DNA of 14,267 nt from CAZIHO01 sp964538875 (GTDB lineage Bacteria; Pseudomonadota; Gammaproteobacteria; Chromatiales; Chromatiaceae): positions 1-14,267 of the forward strand of contig CAZIHO010000093.1 of the NCBI GenBank assembly GCA_964538875.1. Reading direction: 5' to 3'. The position numbers and the translations under genes are program-made. Positions 1-6,202 of this stretch are shown here, piece after piece; the first letter of the stretch is position 1; each line of letters opens with the position of its first letter. The notes under the pieces are model-generated. The model had not been told where the DNA came from. It searched no databases and worked only from the letters and a program-made list of their open reading frames with translations.

Positions 1-83
1 CAGGAACCCCGGCCCCGTCGCCCATTTGTGCCCAGAAACGCTAGGCAGTATCATCAGCCGCTTATATTCCAGGAGGTCATCCC

Positions 84-659
84 ATGCAACGCAGCCTATC
101 CCATCTCGTCCTGGCCCTGTGCCTCATGCTGCTCGGCGGCCCAACCCTGGCGGGCAACCCCCGGGTGCTGATGGAAACCACCAAGGGCAACGTCACCCTG
201 GAGTTGGATCCCAGCGCCGCTCCCGAAACCGTCAAGAACTTCTTGCAGTATGTGGACGACGGCTTTTACGCCGACACTATTTTTCACCGGGTCATCGACG
301 GCTTCATGATCCAGGGCGGCGGCCTGGGCAAGACCTTGGAGCACAAGCCCACCCGGGCGCCAGTCAATAACGAGGCCAACAACGGCCTGAAGAACCTGCG
401 CGGCACCTTGGCCATGGCCCGCACCGGCGACCCCAACTCGGCCAGTTCCCAATTTTTCATCAATCTGGTGGACAATAGTTTTCTCGACCACCGGGATCAA
501 ACCCGCAAGGGCTGGGGCTATTGCGTGTTCGGCAAGGTCGTGGACGGCATGGAGGTGGTGGATCAAATCGCCAAGTTGCCCACCACTACCCGCCCGGACG
601 GCAGCCAGAACGTGCCCATCGAACCCCCTGTCATTAAACGCATGGTCCGCAAGGACTAA
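84..659 (+). CDS. ppiA: Exported peptidyl-prolyl cis-trans isomerase, cyclophilin type (PpiA-like)
   Basis: Cyclophilins catalyse cis-trans isomerisation of X-Pro bonds during folding; this copy should act in the periplasm. The 191-residue product begins with a Sec signal peptide (basic MQR, hydrophobic LVLALCLMLLGG, likely cleavage after TLA near residue 23). The cyclophilin domain follows with the catalytic stretch FHRVIDGFMIQGGG (Arg, Phe, Met and Gln of the active site), then ASSQFFINL and the C-terminal WGYCVFGKVVDGMEVVD. The ATG is preceded by AGGAGGT at 71-77, an excellent ribosome binding site. The next gene is a second cyclophilin without a signal peptide, 16 bp downstream, so the two are probably cotranscribed. 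The exported form is inferred from the signal sequence. Function of the family is secure; the in vivo clients are unknown. Confidence 0.93.
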   Translation: MQRSLSHLVLALCLMLLGGPTLAGNPRVLMETTKGNVTLELDPSAAPETVKNFLQYVDDGFYADTIFHRVIDGFMIQGGGLGKTLEHKPTRAPVNNEANNGLKNLRGTLAMARTGDPNSASSQFFINLVDNSFLDHRDQTRKGWGYCVFGKVVDGMEVVDQIAKLPTTTRPDGSQNVPIEPPVIKRMVRKD

Positions 660-675
660 GGAAAACCCAATACCT

Positions 676-1164
676 ATGATTACCTTGACCACCAATTTTG
701 GCGACATTGTTCTGGACCTGGACACGGCGGCGGCGCCGGAAACCTGCGCCAATTTTGAGCAATACGTGACCGACGGCCATTTCGACGGCACCATCTTCCA
801 CCGGGTCATCGACGGCTTCATGATCCAGGGCGGTGGCTTCACCCTCGATATGGCCCAGAGGCCCACCCGGGCGCCGATCCGCAACGAGGCCGCCAACGGC
901 CTAAAGAACCTGACCGGCACCATCGCCATGGCGCGGACCTCGGACCCCCACTCCGCCACCGCCCAGTTTTTCATCAACGTGGCGGACAACCGCTTCCTGG
1001 ACCATCCGGGCCAAGACGGCTGGGGCTATTGCGTGTTCGGCAAGGTGGTGTCCGGCATGGAAGTGGTGAACAACATCAAGTCCGTCGCCACCACCAACCG
1101 CATGGGCCATCAAAATGTGCCGGTGCGGGAAGCCATCATCGAAAAAGCCAGCGTTACCGGGTAA
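676..1164 (+). CDS. ppiB: Cytoplasmic peptidyl-prolyl cis-trans isomerase B
   Basis: This 162-residue cyclophilin has no signal peptide (begins MITLTTNFGDIVLDLD) and is close in length to E. coli PpiB (164). It carries the same catalytic core as its upstream neighbour, FHRVIDGFMIQGGG, followed by TAQFFINVADN and WGYCVFGKVVSGMEVV. It should act as a cytosolic prolyl isomerase. The start lies 16 bp after ppiA with only a weak, distant AGGA, so translation may be helped by ribosomes finishing ppiA. lpxH follows, as in E. coli where ppiB and lpxH are neighbours. Two stretches of 35 and 29 nt are identical to ppiA, which suggests a recent duplication or gene conversion. Confidence 0.94.
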   Translation: MITLTTNFGDIVLDLDTAAAPETCANFEQYVTDGHFDGTIFHRVIDGFMIQGGGFTLDMAQRPTRAPIRNEAANGLKNLTGTIAMARTSDPHSATAQFFINVADNRFLDHPGQDGWGYCVFGKVVSGMEVVNNIKSVATTNRMGHQNVPVREAIIEKASVTG

Positions 1165-1179
1165 CCCGCCCCTTACAGA

Positions 1180-1202
1180 CCGCGCCGGTGCCGCCGGCGC
1201 GG
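1180..1202 (+). other. Strong GC hairpin between ppiB and lpxH
   Basis: A perfect 9-bp inverted repeat (CCGCGCCGG / CCGGCGCGG, loop TGCCG) sits 15 nt after the ppiB stop and 22 nt before the lpxH TTG start. There is no following T-run, so it does not look like a classical intrinsic terminator. It may slow or attenuate transcription into lpxH, stabilise the ppiB mRNA 3' end, or affect access to the lpxH start. Confidence 0.5.
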
Positions 1203-1224
1203 CCCGCTCCCAGGTCCCCCGTCC

Positions 1225-1953
1225 TTGGCCAGCGAAACCCTGTTCATTTCTGACCTGCACCTGGCCCCCGACCGGCCGGGCAGCCTGGCGTTGGCGTTGG
1301 CGTTTCTCGGCGGCCGCGCCCGGGGCGCGGACCGGCTGTATATCCTGGGGGATCTGTTCGACGCCTGGATCGGCGACGACGATGACAGCCCCTTCAATCT
1401 GCAAGTCATCCAGGCCCTGCGCCGGCTCACGGACCAGGGCACGCCGGTGGACTTTATGGCCGGCAACCGGGACTTTCTGATCGGGCGCCGCTTCGCCCGC
1501 GCCACCGGCTGCGGCCTGTTGCCGGACCCCTGCCTCGCCGATCTGTACGGGCAGCGGACCCTCCTGACCCACGGCGACCTCCTGTGCAGCGATGACCGGG
1601 ACTATCAGCGCTTCCGGCGCCGGGTCCGTAATCCCCTGGTGCGTTGGCTGTTCTTGCTGCGCGGACTGGAGCGGCGGCGGGCCATCGCCGCCAATTACCG
1701 GCGCCTGAGCCAGACGGCCATGGCGGACAAACCCCTGGGCATCATGGACGCCAACCAGGACACCATTTGCGCCTATCTGCGCCGCTATGGCAGTCAACGC
1801 CTGATCCACGGCCACACCCACCGGCCCGCCCAGCACCAGTTCCCACTGGACGGGCAAACGGCGCGGCGCTGGGTATTGGCGGACTGGCGGGAAACCAGCG
1901 GCGAGGTGCTGGTGGTGAGCGCTGCCGGGACCCAGGTGGAGACCCTGACTTGA
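1225..1953 (+). CDS. lpxH: UDP-2,3-diacylglucosamine diphosphatase LpxH
   Basis: LpxH hydrolyses UDP-2,3-diacylglucosamine to lipid X and UMP at the inner membrane surface, the fourth step of lipid A synthesis. The 242-residue product is a calcineurin-like metallophosphoesterase of normal length (E. coli 240). The metal ligands can be placed: D10 and H12 (SDLHL), D43 (GDLFDAWIGDD), N81 (GNRDF), H116 (THGD), and H197 and H199 (HGHTHRP). These lie at a constant offset of two from the E. coli ligands. The start is TTG at 1225; no ATG or GTG exists in frame between the ppiB stop and this codon, and no good ribosome binding site is visible. A 9-bp hairpin precedes it. The gene ends 15 bp from the convergent TPR gene. 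Confidence 0.95.
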   Translation: MASETLFISDLHLAPDRPGSLALALAFLGGRARGADRLYILGDLFDAWIGDDDDSPFNLQVIQALRRLTDQGTPVDFMAGNRDFLIGRRFARATGCGLLPDPCLADLYGQRTLLTHGDLLCSDDRDYQRFRRRVRNPLVRWLFLLRGLERRRAIAANYRRLSQTAMADKPLGIMDANQDTICAYLRRYGSQRLIHGHTHRPAQHQFPLDGQTARRWVLADWRETSGEVLVVSAAGTQVETLT

Positions 1954-1968
1954 GCCCCGGACCGGAGG

Positions 1969-3687
1969 TCAACCAGCCCGCTGCTGGCTGACCGGGCGCC
2001 GGCGCAACTTATCCATGACTGACTCCAGTTCCTGGGCCAGCCGGATCCACCAGGAACTGCCGGTGACATAGCCGATGGACGCACGACAGCTTTTCCTGGT
2101 CTGGAGATCCTGACACCAGCGGCGCCGCGCCCCCTCCCAGCCGTTGCTGGCCAGGGCGATACTGCCGGGGTGGACTGCCAGGTACGTCTCCACCCGGCGC
2201 AGATGGCACTCCACCAAGCTCTTGATCGAGGTTTCCCCGGACAGGCGTTCCACCTTCAACCTGCCGCCCGCTGGGAGCGGCCCACCCGGCCCCTGTTGGG
2301 TGGCCAGACGGGCGCCATCGTTGAACTGGGTCACGCATTCCACCACCCGGGTCACCGCCCATTGGCCCCTGAGCACCATCCGGGCCAAACCCAACCAGCC
2401 TGGCCAGTCCGGTTTCAGGGCATAGGCGGATACGCCGATCAGACCGGCATCATCGGTGAACAGGCGCACCAACACCCGTTTGCCCAGCAGCGTGAACCGG
2501 CCGTTGGCCTCCGCGTCGCCCACCCGGCGCAGGCCCAGCATCTCCATATCCTTGGCGACCCGGTCGACAAAGGCCCGCTGATAGGCCGGATAGTCGGCGG
2601 CGTTCACCGCCACCAGATCCGGTTGGGCGTCCTGGGTCAGGTCGAGGAGATGTTGGGTGATGCTGGTGGCCACCAACAAGTCGGAGGTGGCGTCGGCGCC
2701 AGACTCCACCGCCGCGCCCAGGGATTGTCCCGAGCGAATGGCACCGGCCACGGATCTCAGCAACCGGGCTGCGGTCGCGTCCAGCCGGCCCGGCTGTGGA
2801 TCATCGCCCGCCAGCGCGGCCTCCAGCAAGTCCGCGAATTGAATGCGTTCCCCGGCGCCCTGATGGTCGGAGCGGGCGCGCAATTCCGCCAGCACCGGCC
2901 GCAGCGGATGGTCCGGCGCCAGGGTGTCCAGGGCCTGGTCGTACCAGGCCAGCGCTTCATCAAACCGGCCCAGGTCATGCAGCACCAGCCCGCCGCCCAC
3001 CCAGTGACGGGCATCGCCGCTCAGGGTGCGGCAGACTTGCCAGTCGGCCAAGGAGGCCTCCAGCCGGGCGCGGGAATGACGCTGCCCAGCGTAGGTTTCG
3101 ATCCGGTCCGGCGCCGCCGCCTGGGCGCCCAAGCGGGCCGACCGGGCATGGCGCAACCTGGCCCGGGCTTCCAGAAGCTCCAGACGCTTGGGCGCTAATT
3201 TGATGGCCCGCGTCAGTTGGGCTTCCGCTTCCGCTCCCCAATTCGGCCCCTGGTCCCGGTCCAGCACTAGGGCCGCCAACTCCAGCCGCCCCTCCGGGTT
3301 ATCCGGCTCCAGGGCCAAGGCCCGGCGCAGATCATATTCAATGGCATGGAATTTGGCCGATGTCAGCCCTGGCCGGCGTAGGCCAACGGAAAATAGCTGA
3401 GGGATTACTGCCTCGCCGGCCAGGCATGCCGCGTTTTCCACGCCCCAAAAGGCGTATTGGGCCCGCTTGATCAGGGCCCGCCCATGATCCGGACGCAAGT
3501 TCAGCAGAGCTTCCAGTTCCGGCATCACTTCCCAGTAGCGATGCAATTTCTCAAGGCATTTGATCCGCTTCCAACGCAGCCCACGGGATTGGGGTGCCCA
3601 TTTCAGCATGCTGTCGATCAGGGCCAGCGCCTCAGCAAAATTTTCTTGCTGTAGGGCGGTGGCAAGGCGCAATAGGTCGGGATGCAC
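1969..3687 (-). CDS. Tetratricopeptide-repeat protein of unknown function
   Basis: This 572-residue protein has no signal peptide and should be cytoplasmic. The N-terminal half is helical repeat: TPR-like units at about residues 4-35 (NFAEALALIDSMLKWAPQS), 36-68 (ELEALLNLRPDH), 112-180 (LRRALALEPDNPEGRLELAAL, TRAIKLAPKR) and 210-262 (GRFDEALAWYDQALDTLAPDHP). A less repetitive stretch follows (about 280-360). The C-terminal region (about 365-510) alternates helix and strand, including RFTLLGKRVLVRLFTDD, VVECVTQFNDGARLATQQ and SLVECHLRRVETYL. It resembles a small globular domain I have seen in other uncharacterised bacterial proteins, but I cannot name it. The start is GTG at 3687; a stop (TAG at 3723-3721) lies 33 nt upstream, no ATG is available, and GGAAA sits 9 nt before it. 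TPRs usually mediate protein contacts; the role is unknown. Confidence 0.82.
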   Translation of the reverse strand: MHPDLLRLATALQQENFAEALALIDSMLKWAPQSRGLRWKRIKCLEKLHRYWEVMPELEALLNLRPDHGRALIKRAQYAFWGVENAACLAGEAVIPQLFSVGLRRPGLTSAKFHAIEYDLRRALALEPDNPEGRLELAALVLDRDQGPNWGAEAEAQLTRAIKLAPKRLELLEARARLRHARSARLGAQAAAPDRIETYAGQRHSRARLEASLADWQVCRTLSGDARHWVGGGLVLHDLGRFDEALAWYDQALDTLAPDHPLRPVLAELRARSDHQGAGERIQFADLLEAALAGDDPQPGRLDATAARLLRSVAGAIRSGQSLGAAVESGADATSDLLVATSITQHLLDLTQDAQPDLVAVNAADYPAYQRAFVDRVAKDMEMLGLRRVGDAEANGRFTLLGKRVLVRLFTDDAGLIGVSAYALKPDWPGWLGLARMVLRGQWAVTRVVECVTQFNDGARLATQQGPGGPLPAGGRLKVERLSGETSIKSLVECHLRRVETYLAVHPGSIALASNGWEGARRRWCQDLQTRKSCRASIGYVTGSSWWIRLAQELESVMDKLRRRPVSQQRAG

Positions 3688-3722
3688 CAGGCTGGGTTTC
3701 CAGTAAATGGGATAATAAAGCT

Positions 3723-3751
3723 ATTTTGCCCATTTGCCGGATAATTATCAA
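3723..3751 (-). promoter_or_regulatory. Candidate sigma-70 promoter for the TPR gene
   Basis: On the minus strand, TTGATA (3751-3746) is followed after 17 nt by CAAAAT (3728-3723), in an AT-rich patch unlike the surrounding GC-rich DNA. Transcription would begin near 3716, about 30 nt before the GTG start. This is a by-eye match and untested. Confidence 0.35.
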
Positions 3752-3819
3752 ATCGCTTGGTAAAGAGTCCAGGACATCATGGGTCCGGCCCGCTTACCGC
3801 AACCAGCCGCCCACGCCAG

Positions 3820-3851
3820 GGGCGGGCCACCCTTCCCTGGGTGGCCCGCCC
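3820..3851 (-). terminator. 13-bp perfect hairpin after the superoxide-reductase-like gene
   Basis: A perfect 13-bp inverted repeat (GGGCGGGCCACCC / GGGTGGCCCGCCC on the + strand, 6-nt loop) begins 5 nt after the stop codon of the minus-strand gene. It is very stable. Neither strand has a T-run after it, so it is either an atypical terminator or an mRNA 3'-end stabiliser. It separates the superoxide-reductase-like gene from the TPR gene. Confidence 0.6.
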
Positions 3852-3856
3852 GCCGG

Positions 3857-4263
3857 TTACACCGCCAGACTGCTCAACCAAAGGTCGTGCTTATTGCACA
3901 TGCTGAGGGCATGAACCATGCCCTGGTAATCCTTGGGCAGGCGGAATTCAGACTTGGGGGCGTCCTTGTCCGGGTCGAACATCTTTTCCGCCACGAAGCG
4001 GTAGTCCTTATCCAACAATTGATGTTTGACGATGTAATGCTCAAACCCTTTCATGGGATGGTCGGTCACCACCTTGATGAGCCAACTCCCATCCGCTTCC
4101 TGGGTTTTTTCCAGCTTGGGCGCGTGTCCGGCGGCCTTTTCCTTCCAGCGGCCGGGTTGCTCCAGGGTGTAATAGACGCCGCCGGCCATGCTGGGCGCTG
4201 GCGCGTCCGCCGCCGCCATGCGCATGGGCAACGCCACGCCGGCTAGGGACCCGGCCAGACTCA
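3857..4263 (-). CDS. Superoxide-reductase-like (desulfoferrodoxin family) protein, 5' end in gap, probably exported
   Basis: Superoxide reductases reduce superoxide to peroxide at a mononuclear iron held by four His and one Cys. The family pattern is visible here: GHAPKLE (cf. KHVP), then DHPMKGFEHYI (cf. HPMxxEHYI), then near the C-terminus MCNKHDLW (cf. CNxHGLW). This gives a full set of candidate ligands. Two points are odd: there are seven residues rather than the usual six from the His of HPM to the next ligand His, and Gly replaces the conserved Lys just before the first ligand His. The reading frame stays open upstream of the GTG at 4237 into the run of Ns, adding SLAGSLAGVALPMRM, which looks like the hydrophobic part of a Sec or Tat signal followed by AAADAPAP. 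The true start is therefore inside the gap and the protein is probably periplasmic. The neighbour across the gap is a ferritin-like protein on the same strand. The family call is fairly sure; activity is not. Confidence 0.75.
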
Positions 4264-4363
4264 NNNNNNNNNNNNNNNNNNNNNNNNNNNNNNNNNNNNN
4301 NNNNNNNNNNNNNNNNNNNNNNNNNNNNNNNNNNNNNNNNNNNNNNNNNNNNNNNNNNNNNNN
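4264..4363. other. Scaffold gap of 100 Ns
   Basis: A run of exactly 100 Ns, the conventional placeholder for a gap of unknown size. It hides the start of the superoxide-reductase-like gene and begins 15 nt beyond the DUF455 stop codon. Real length and any further gene in it cannot be judged. Confidence 0.98.
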
Positions 4364-4378
4364 GGGGCGTTGGCGCGG

Positions 4379-5197
4379 TCAGGGCTCCCGGTGGCGGCCC
4401 GGCTGTTCCAGCCAGAGCAACTCGGCGTCGCTGAAGCCCGCCGCCCGCCGCGCCGCCAGATTCAGGGGCGGCCGCACCCCCTCCGGAAAATACAGTTGTA
4501 CTAGCCGGAAAAACTCCGCTTCCGAATCCAACTCCCGCTGCTGGCAAAAAAACCGGAACCAGCGGGTTCCGACCGCCACATGGCCGATTTCATCCCGGAG
4601 AATCACCTCCAGAATGGCCAGGGTGGCCAGGTCGCCGGCGGCTCGCAGGCGCTCCTGGAGGCCGGGGGTCACGTCCAAACCCCGCGCCTCTAAGACCCTG
4701 GGCACTAGGGCCATGCGCGCCAGCGGGTCCTGGTCGGCGCGCCGGGCCATGGCCCACAGCCCGTCGTGGGCCGGCAGATCCCCATAGTCCCGGTCCAAAG
4801 ACCGCAGGTGGTCGCGCAACAGTTGGAAATGTTCCGCCTCTTCCCGGGCGACCTGGATCCAATCTCCATAGTAGTCCAAGGGCAAGCCCCGGAAGCGATA
4901 CACCGCGTCCCAGGCCAGGTTGATGGCGTTGAACTCGACATGGGTCAGGGCGTGGATCAGATTGATGCGGCCCTCGGCCTGGTGCAGCGAGCGCTTGGGC
5001 AAGCGGCTGAAATGCACCAGGGCCGGCCGCTCGGGACGCCCGGCGTCCACCGACGGATCTGGCGCCCCACTGGCACCGGCCGCCAGGCGTCCCTGACGCC
5101 AATCGGCGGAGGCGGCCAGGGTCAATTGCACCTTGGCATCCGGGTCCGGCTCCTGGAGGCAGGTCCGGGCCGCTTCAAATAAACAGGCAAGATTCAT
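4379..5197 (-). CDS. DUF455 ferritin-like di-iron protein
   Basis: This 272-residue product belongs to the DUF455 / COG2833 group of ferritin-like proteins, whose biochemical role is not established. After a variable N-terminus (about 1-75) comes a four-helix core with the carboxylate/His pattern of a di-iron site: HALTHVEFNAINLAWDA (H82, H86, E88), REEAEHFQLL (E119, E120, H123), E170, and ILEVILRDEIGHVAVG (E197, E203, H206). Those residues are candidate iron ligands by family analogy. The start ATG at 5197 has a modest GGGA 8 nt upstream. The gene is transcribed away from the small membrane protein at 5282 and toward the superoxide-reductase-like gene across the gap. The pairing of two non-heme iron proteins suggests iron or oxygen stress, which is inference. 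Confidence 0.88.
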   Translation of the reverse strand: MNLACLFEAARTCLQEPDPDAKVQLTLAASADWRQGRLAAGASGAPDPSVDAGRPERPALVHFSRLPKRSLHQAEGRINLIHALTHVEFNAINLAWDAVYRFRGLPLDYYGDWIQVAREEAEHFQLLRDHLRSLDRDYGDLPAHDGLWAMARRADQDPLARMALVPRVLEARGLDVTPGLQERLRAAGDLATLAILEVILRDEIGHVAVGTRWFRFFCQQRELDSEAEFFRLVQLYFPEGVRPPLNLAARRAAGFSDAELLWLEQPGRHREP

Positions 5198-5216
5198 GGT
5201 CGAGGTCCCGCGCCCC

Positions 5217-5246
5217 TTGCAGCCAGGCAGCGTTTCAAACTATTAT
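5217..5246 (+). promoter_or_regulatory. Candidate sigma-70 promoter in the divergent intergenic region
   Basis: TTGCAG (5217-5222) and TATTAT (5241-5246) are separated by 18 nt within a markedly AT-rich patch (5236-5263). It would start transcription about 30 nt before the ATG at 5282. The same 84-bp spacer must also hold the promoter for the divergent DUF455 gene. Weak by-eye match. Confidence 0.33.
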
Positions 5247-5281
5247 TATCTTCTAATATTCTTCTGTGTGGGAAGCGCGCC

Positions 5282-5554
5282 ATGAAGCTGTGTCCAACCT
5301 GTCGCACGACCCTCTGGCCCTTTGTGATGGTGCTGTTTCTCACCGGTATCGCCGGATTCATGGCCTGGCTGTCAACCTCCGTATCCGGCCTGGGCCTGAC
5401 CCAACGCATCGCCTTCGCCGGCCTCAGTTCCCTGCTGGTGGGCGCCGCCCTGCTGCATTATGTCCTGAGTTGCATGCGGCGGCACTGCCATCATCGCCGC
5501 TCCCCAGACCGGGGACCCTCCGTCGAGCCCCCTGCCCCGTCCCGCCCATCCTGA
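5282..5554 (+). CDS. Small two-span membrane protein with Cys/His clusters
   Basis: I do not recognise this 90-residue protein as a named family. It begins MKLCPTCR, a CxxC pair at C4 and C7, followed by two probable membrane helices at about 12-31 (WPFVMVLFLTGIAGFMAWLS) and 44-63 (AFAGLSSLLVGAALLHYVLS). It then has a second Cys/His cluster, CMRRHCHH (C64, H68, C69, H70, H71), and a Pro-rich tail. With two spans both termini lie on the same side, so the clusters could form one metal or redox site next to the membrane. GGAAG sits 7 nt before the ATG. It is divergent from the DUF455 gene. A longer overlapping frame (5266-6105) is rejected because this frame has clear membrane-protein composition and a good ribosome binding site. 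Confidence 0.75.
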   Translation: MKLCPTCRTTLWPFVMVLFLTGIAGFMAWLSTSVSGLGLTQRIAFAGLSSLLVGAALLHYVLSCMRRHCHHRRSPDRGPSVEPPAPSRPS

Positions 5555-5602
5555 ATCCAACCGTCGCGCTGCCCCTAGAGGCGGCTGCCAGTCCTGGTAT
5601 GC

Positions 5603-5623
5603 TTGGCCGCGAACTTCGGCCAA
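5603..5623 (+). other. Inverted repeat between the two small membrane-protein genes
   Basis: A 7-bp inverted repeat (TTGGCCG / CGGCCAA) with a 7-nt loop lies 48 nt after the stop of the 90-residue gene and 36 nt before the next start. There is no T-run. It could be a weak terminator or an operator; nothing decides between these. Confidence 0.35.
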
Positions 5624-5659
5624 CCGGCCTGATCCCCGCCTCGACTGGAGAAAACGCCC

Positions 5660-6118
5660 ATGTTGGATTGGATCAACGTCCTTTGGGATTGGATCGCGAC
5701 GCACCCCGGCCTGTCCACGGTGCTGGCGGTGGGGTCGGTGGCCATGTTCATCGGTTCCATACTCACCTTGCCCTGGCTGGTGGCACGCCTGCCGGAGGAC
5801 TATTTCATAGACCCCAAGCGCCACGCCAGTCACCTGCACCAATATCATCCCCTGGTGTATCACGGGATGCTGGTTCTGAAAAACCTGGTCGGCTGGATTC
5901 TGATCCTGGCTGGCATCGCCATGCTGGTGCTGCCGGGCCAGGGACTGCTGACCATGCTGGTGGGGGTAATGTTGTCGGATTTTCCGGGCAAATATCGCCT
6001 GGAACGGAGTCTGGCCTGCCGCCCCAGCGTGCTTGGCGCCCTGAACTGGCTGCGGGCCAAGGCCGGCCACCCGCCCTTGCAGCCCCCCCGGCATCCCGAC
6101 GGTAGCCCCTGCGGCTGA
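5660..6118 (+). CDS. PGPGW-like integral membrane protein
   Basis: This 152-residue protein has a hydrophobic helix at about 19-41, a loop with LPEDYF and several His residues, a second helix at about 70-91, and the motif LPGQGLLTMLVGVML (91-105), followed by SDFPGKYRLERSL. The LPGxGxLTxLxG pattern resembles the PGPGW family of small putative transmembrane proteins, whose function is unknown. Gln and Leu stand where PGPGW would have Pro and Trp, so this is a divergent relative. ATG at 5660 has GGAGA 8 nt upstream. It lies between the Cys/His-rich membrane peptide and ndk on the same strand; a hairpin follows the stop. Function cannot be assigned. Confidence 0.8.
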   Translation: MLDWINVLWDWIATHPGLSTVLAVGSVAMFIGSILTLPWLVARLPEDYFIDPKRHASHLHQYHPLVYHGMLVLKNLVGWILILAGIAMLVLPGQGLLTMLVGVMLSDFPGKYRLERSLACRPSVLGALNWLRAKAGHPPLQPPRHPDGSPCG

Positions 6119-6128
6119 CCCGTGTCCA

Positions 6129-6146
6129 GGACGGCCCGCGCCGTCC
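6129..6146 (+). terminator. Possible terminator after the PGPGW-like gene
   Basis: A 7-bp perfect stem (GGACGGC / GCCGTCC, loop CCGC) begins 11 nt after the stop codon. It lacks a T-run. It lies just upstream of a TAAAAT (6155-6160) that could be the -10 of an ndk promoter, so it separates two transcription units at least by position. Confidence 0.4.
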
Positions 6147-6202
6147 ATCTGGGGTAAAATCGTGAGTTTTGTCGATTTTGTCCAACCCCCAGGGAGATTC
6201 CA

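Noticed and set aside
96..1857. Long minus-strand open frames (96-989 and 901-1857) opposite ppiA, ppiB and lpxH
   Set aside because: They mirror three conserved genes with intact active sites and show no family features of their own.
2170..3198. A 342-codon + strand open frame antisense to the TPR gene
   Set aside because: The opposite strand encodes recognisable TPR units; the antisense product is Gln/Gly/Pro-rich low-information sequence.
5266..6105. A 279-codon + strand open frame covering both small membrane-protein genes in another frame
   Set aside because: Its translation is Pro/Arg/His-rich without domain signature, while the overlapping frames have ribosome binding sites, membrane helices and a PGPGW-like motif. 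High GC explains the long open frame.
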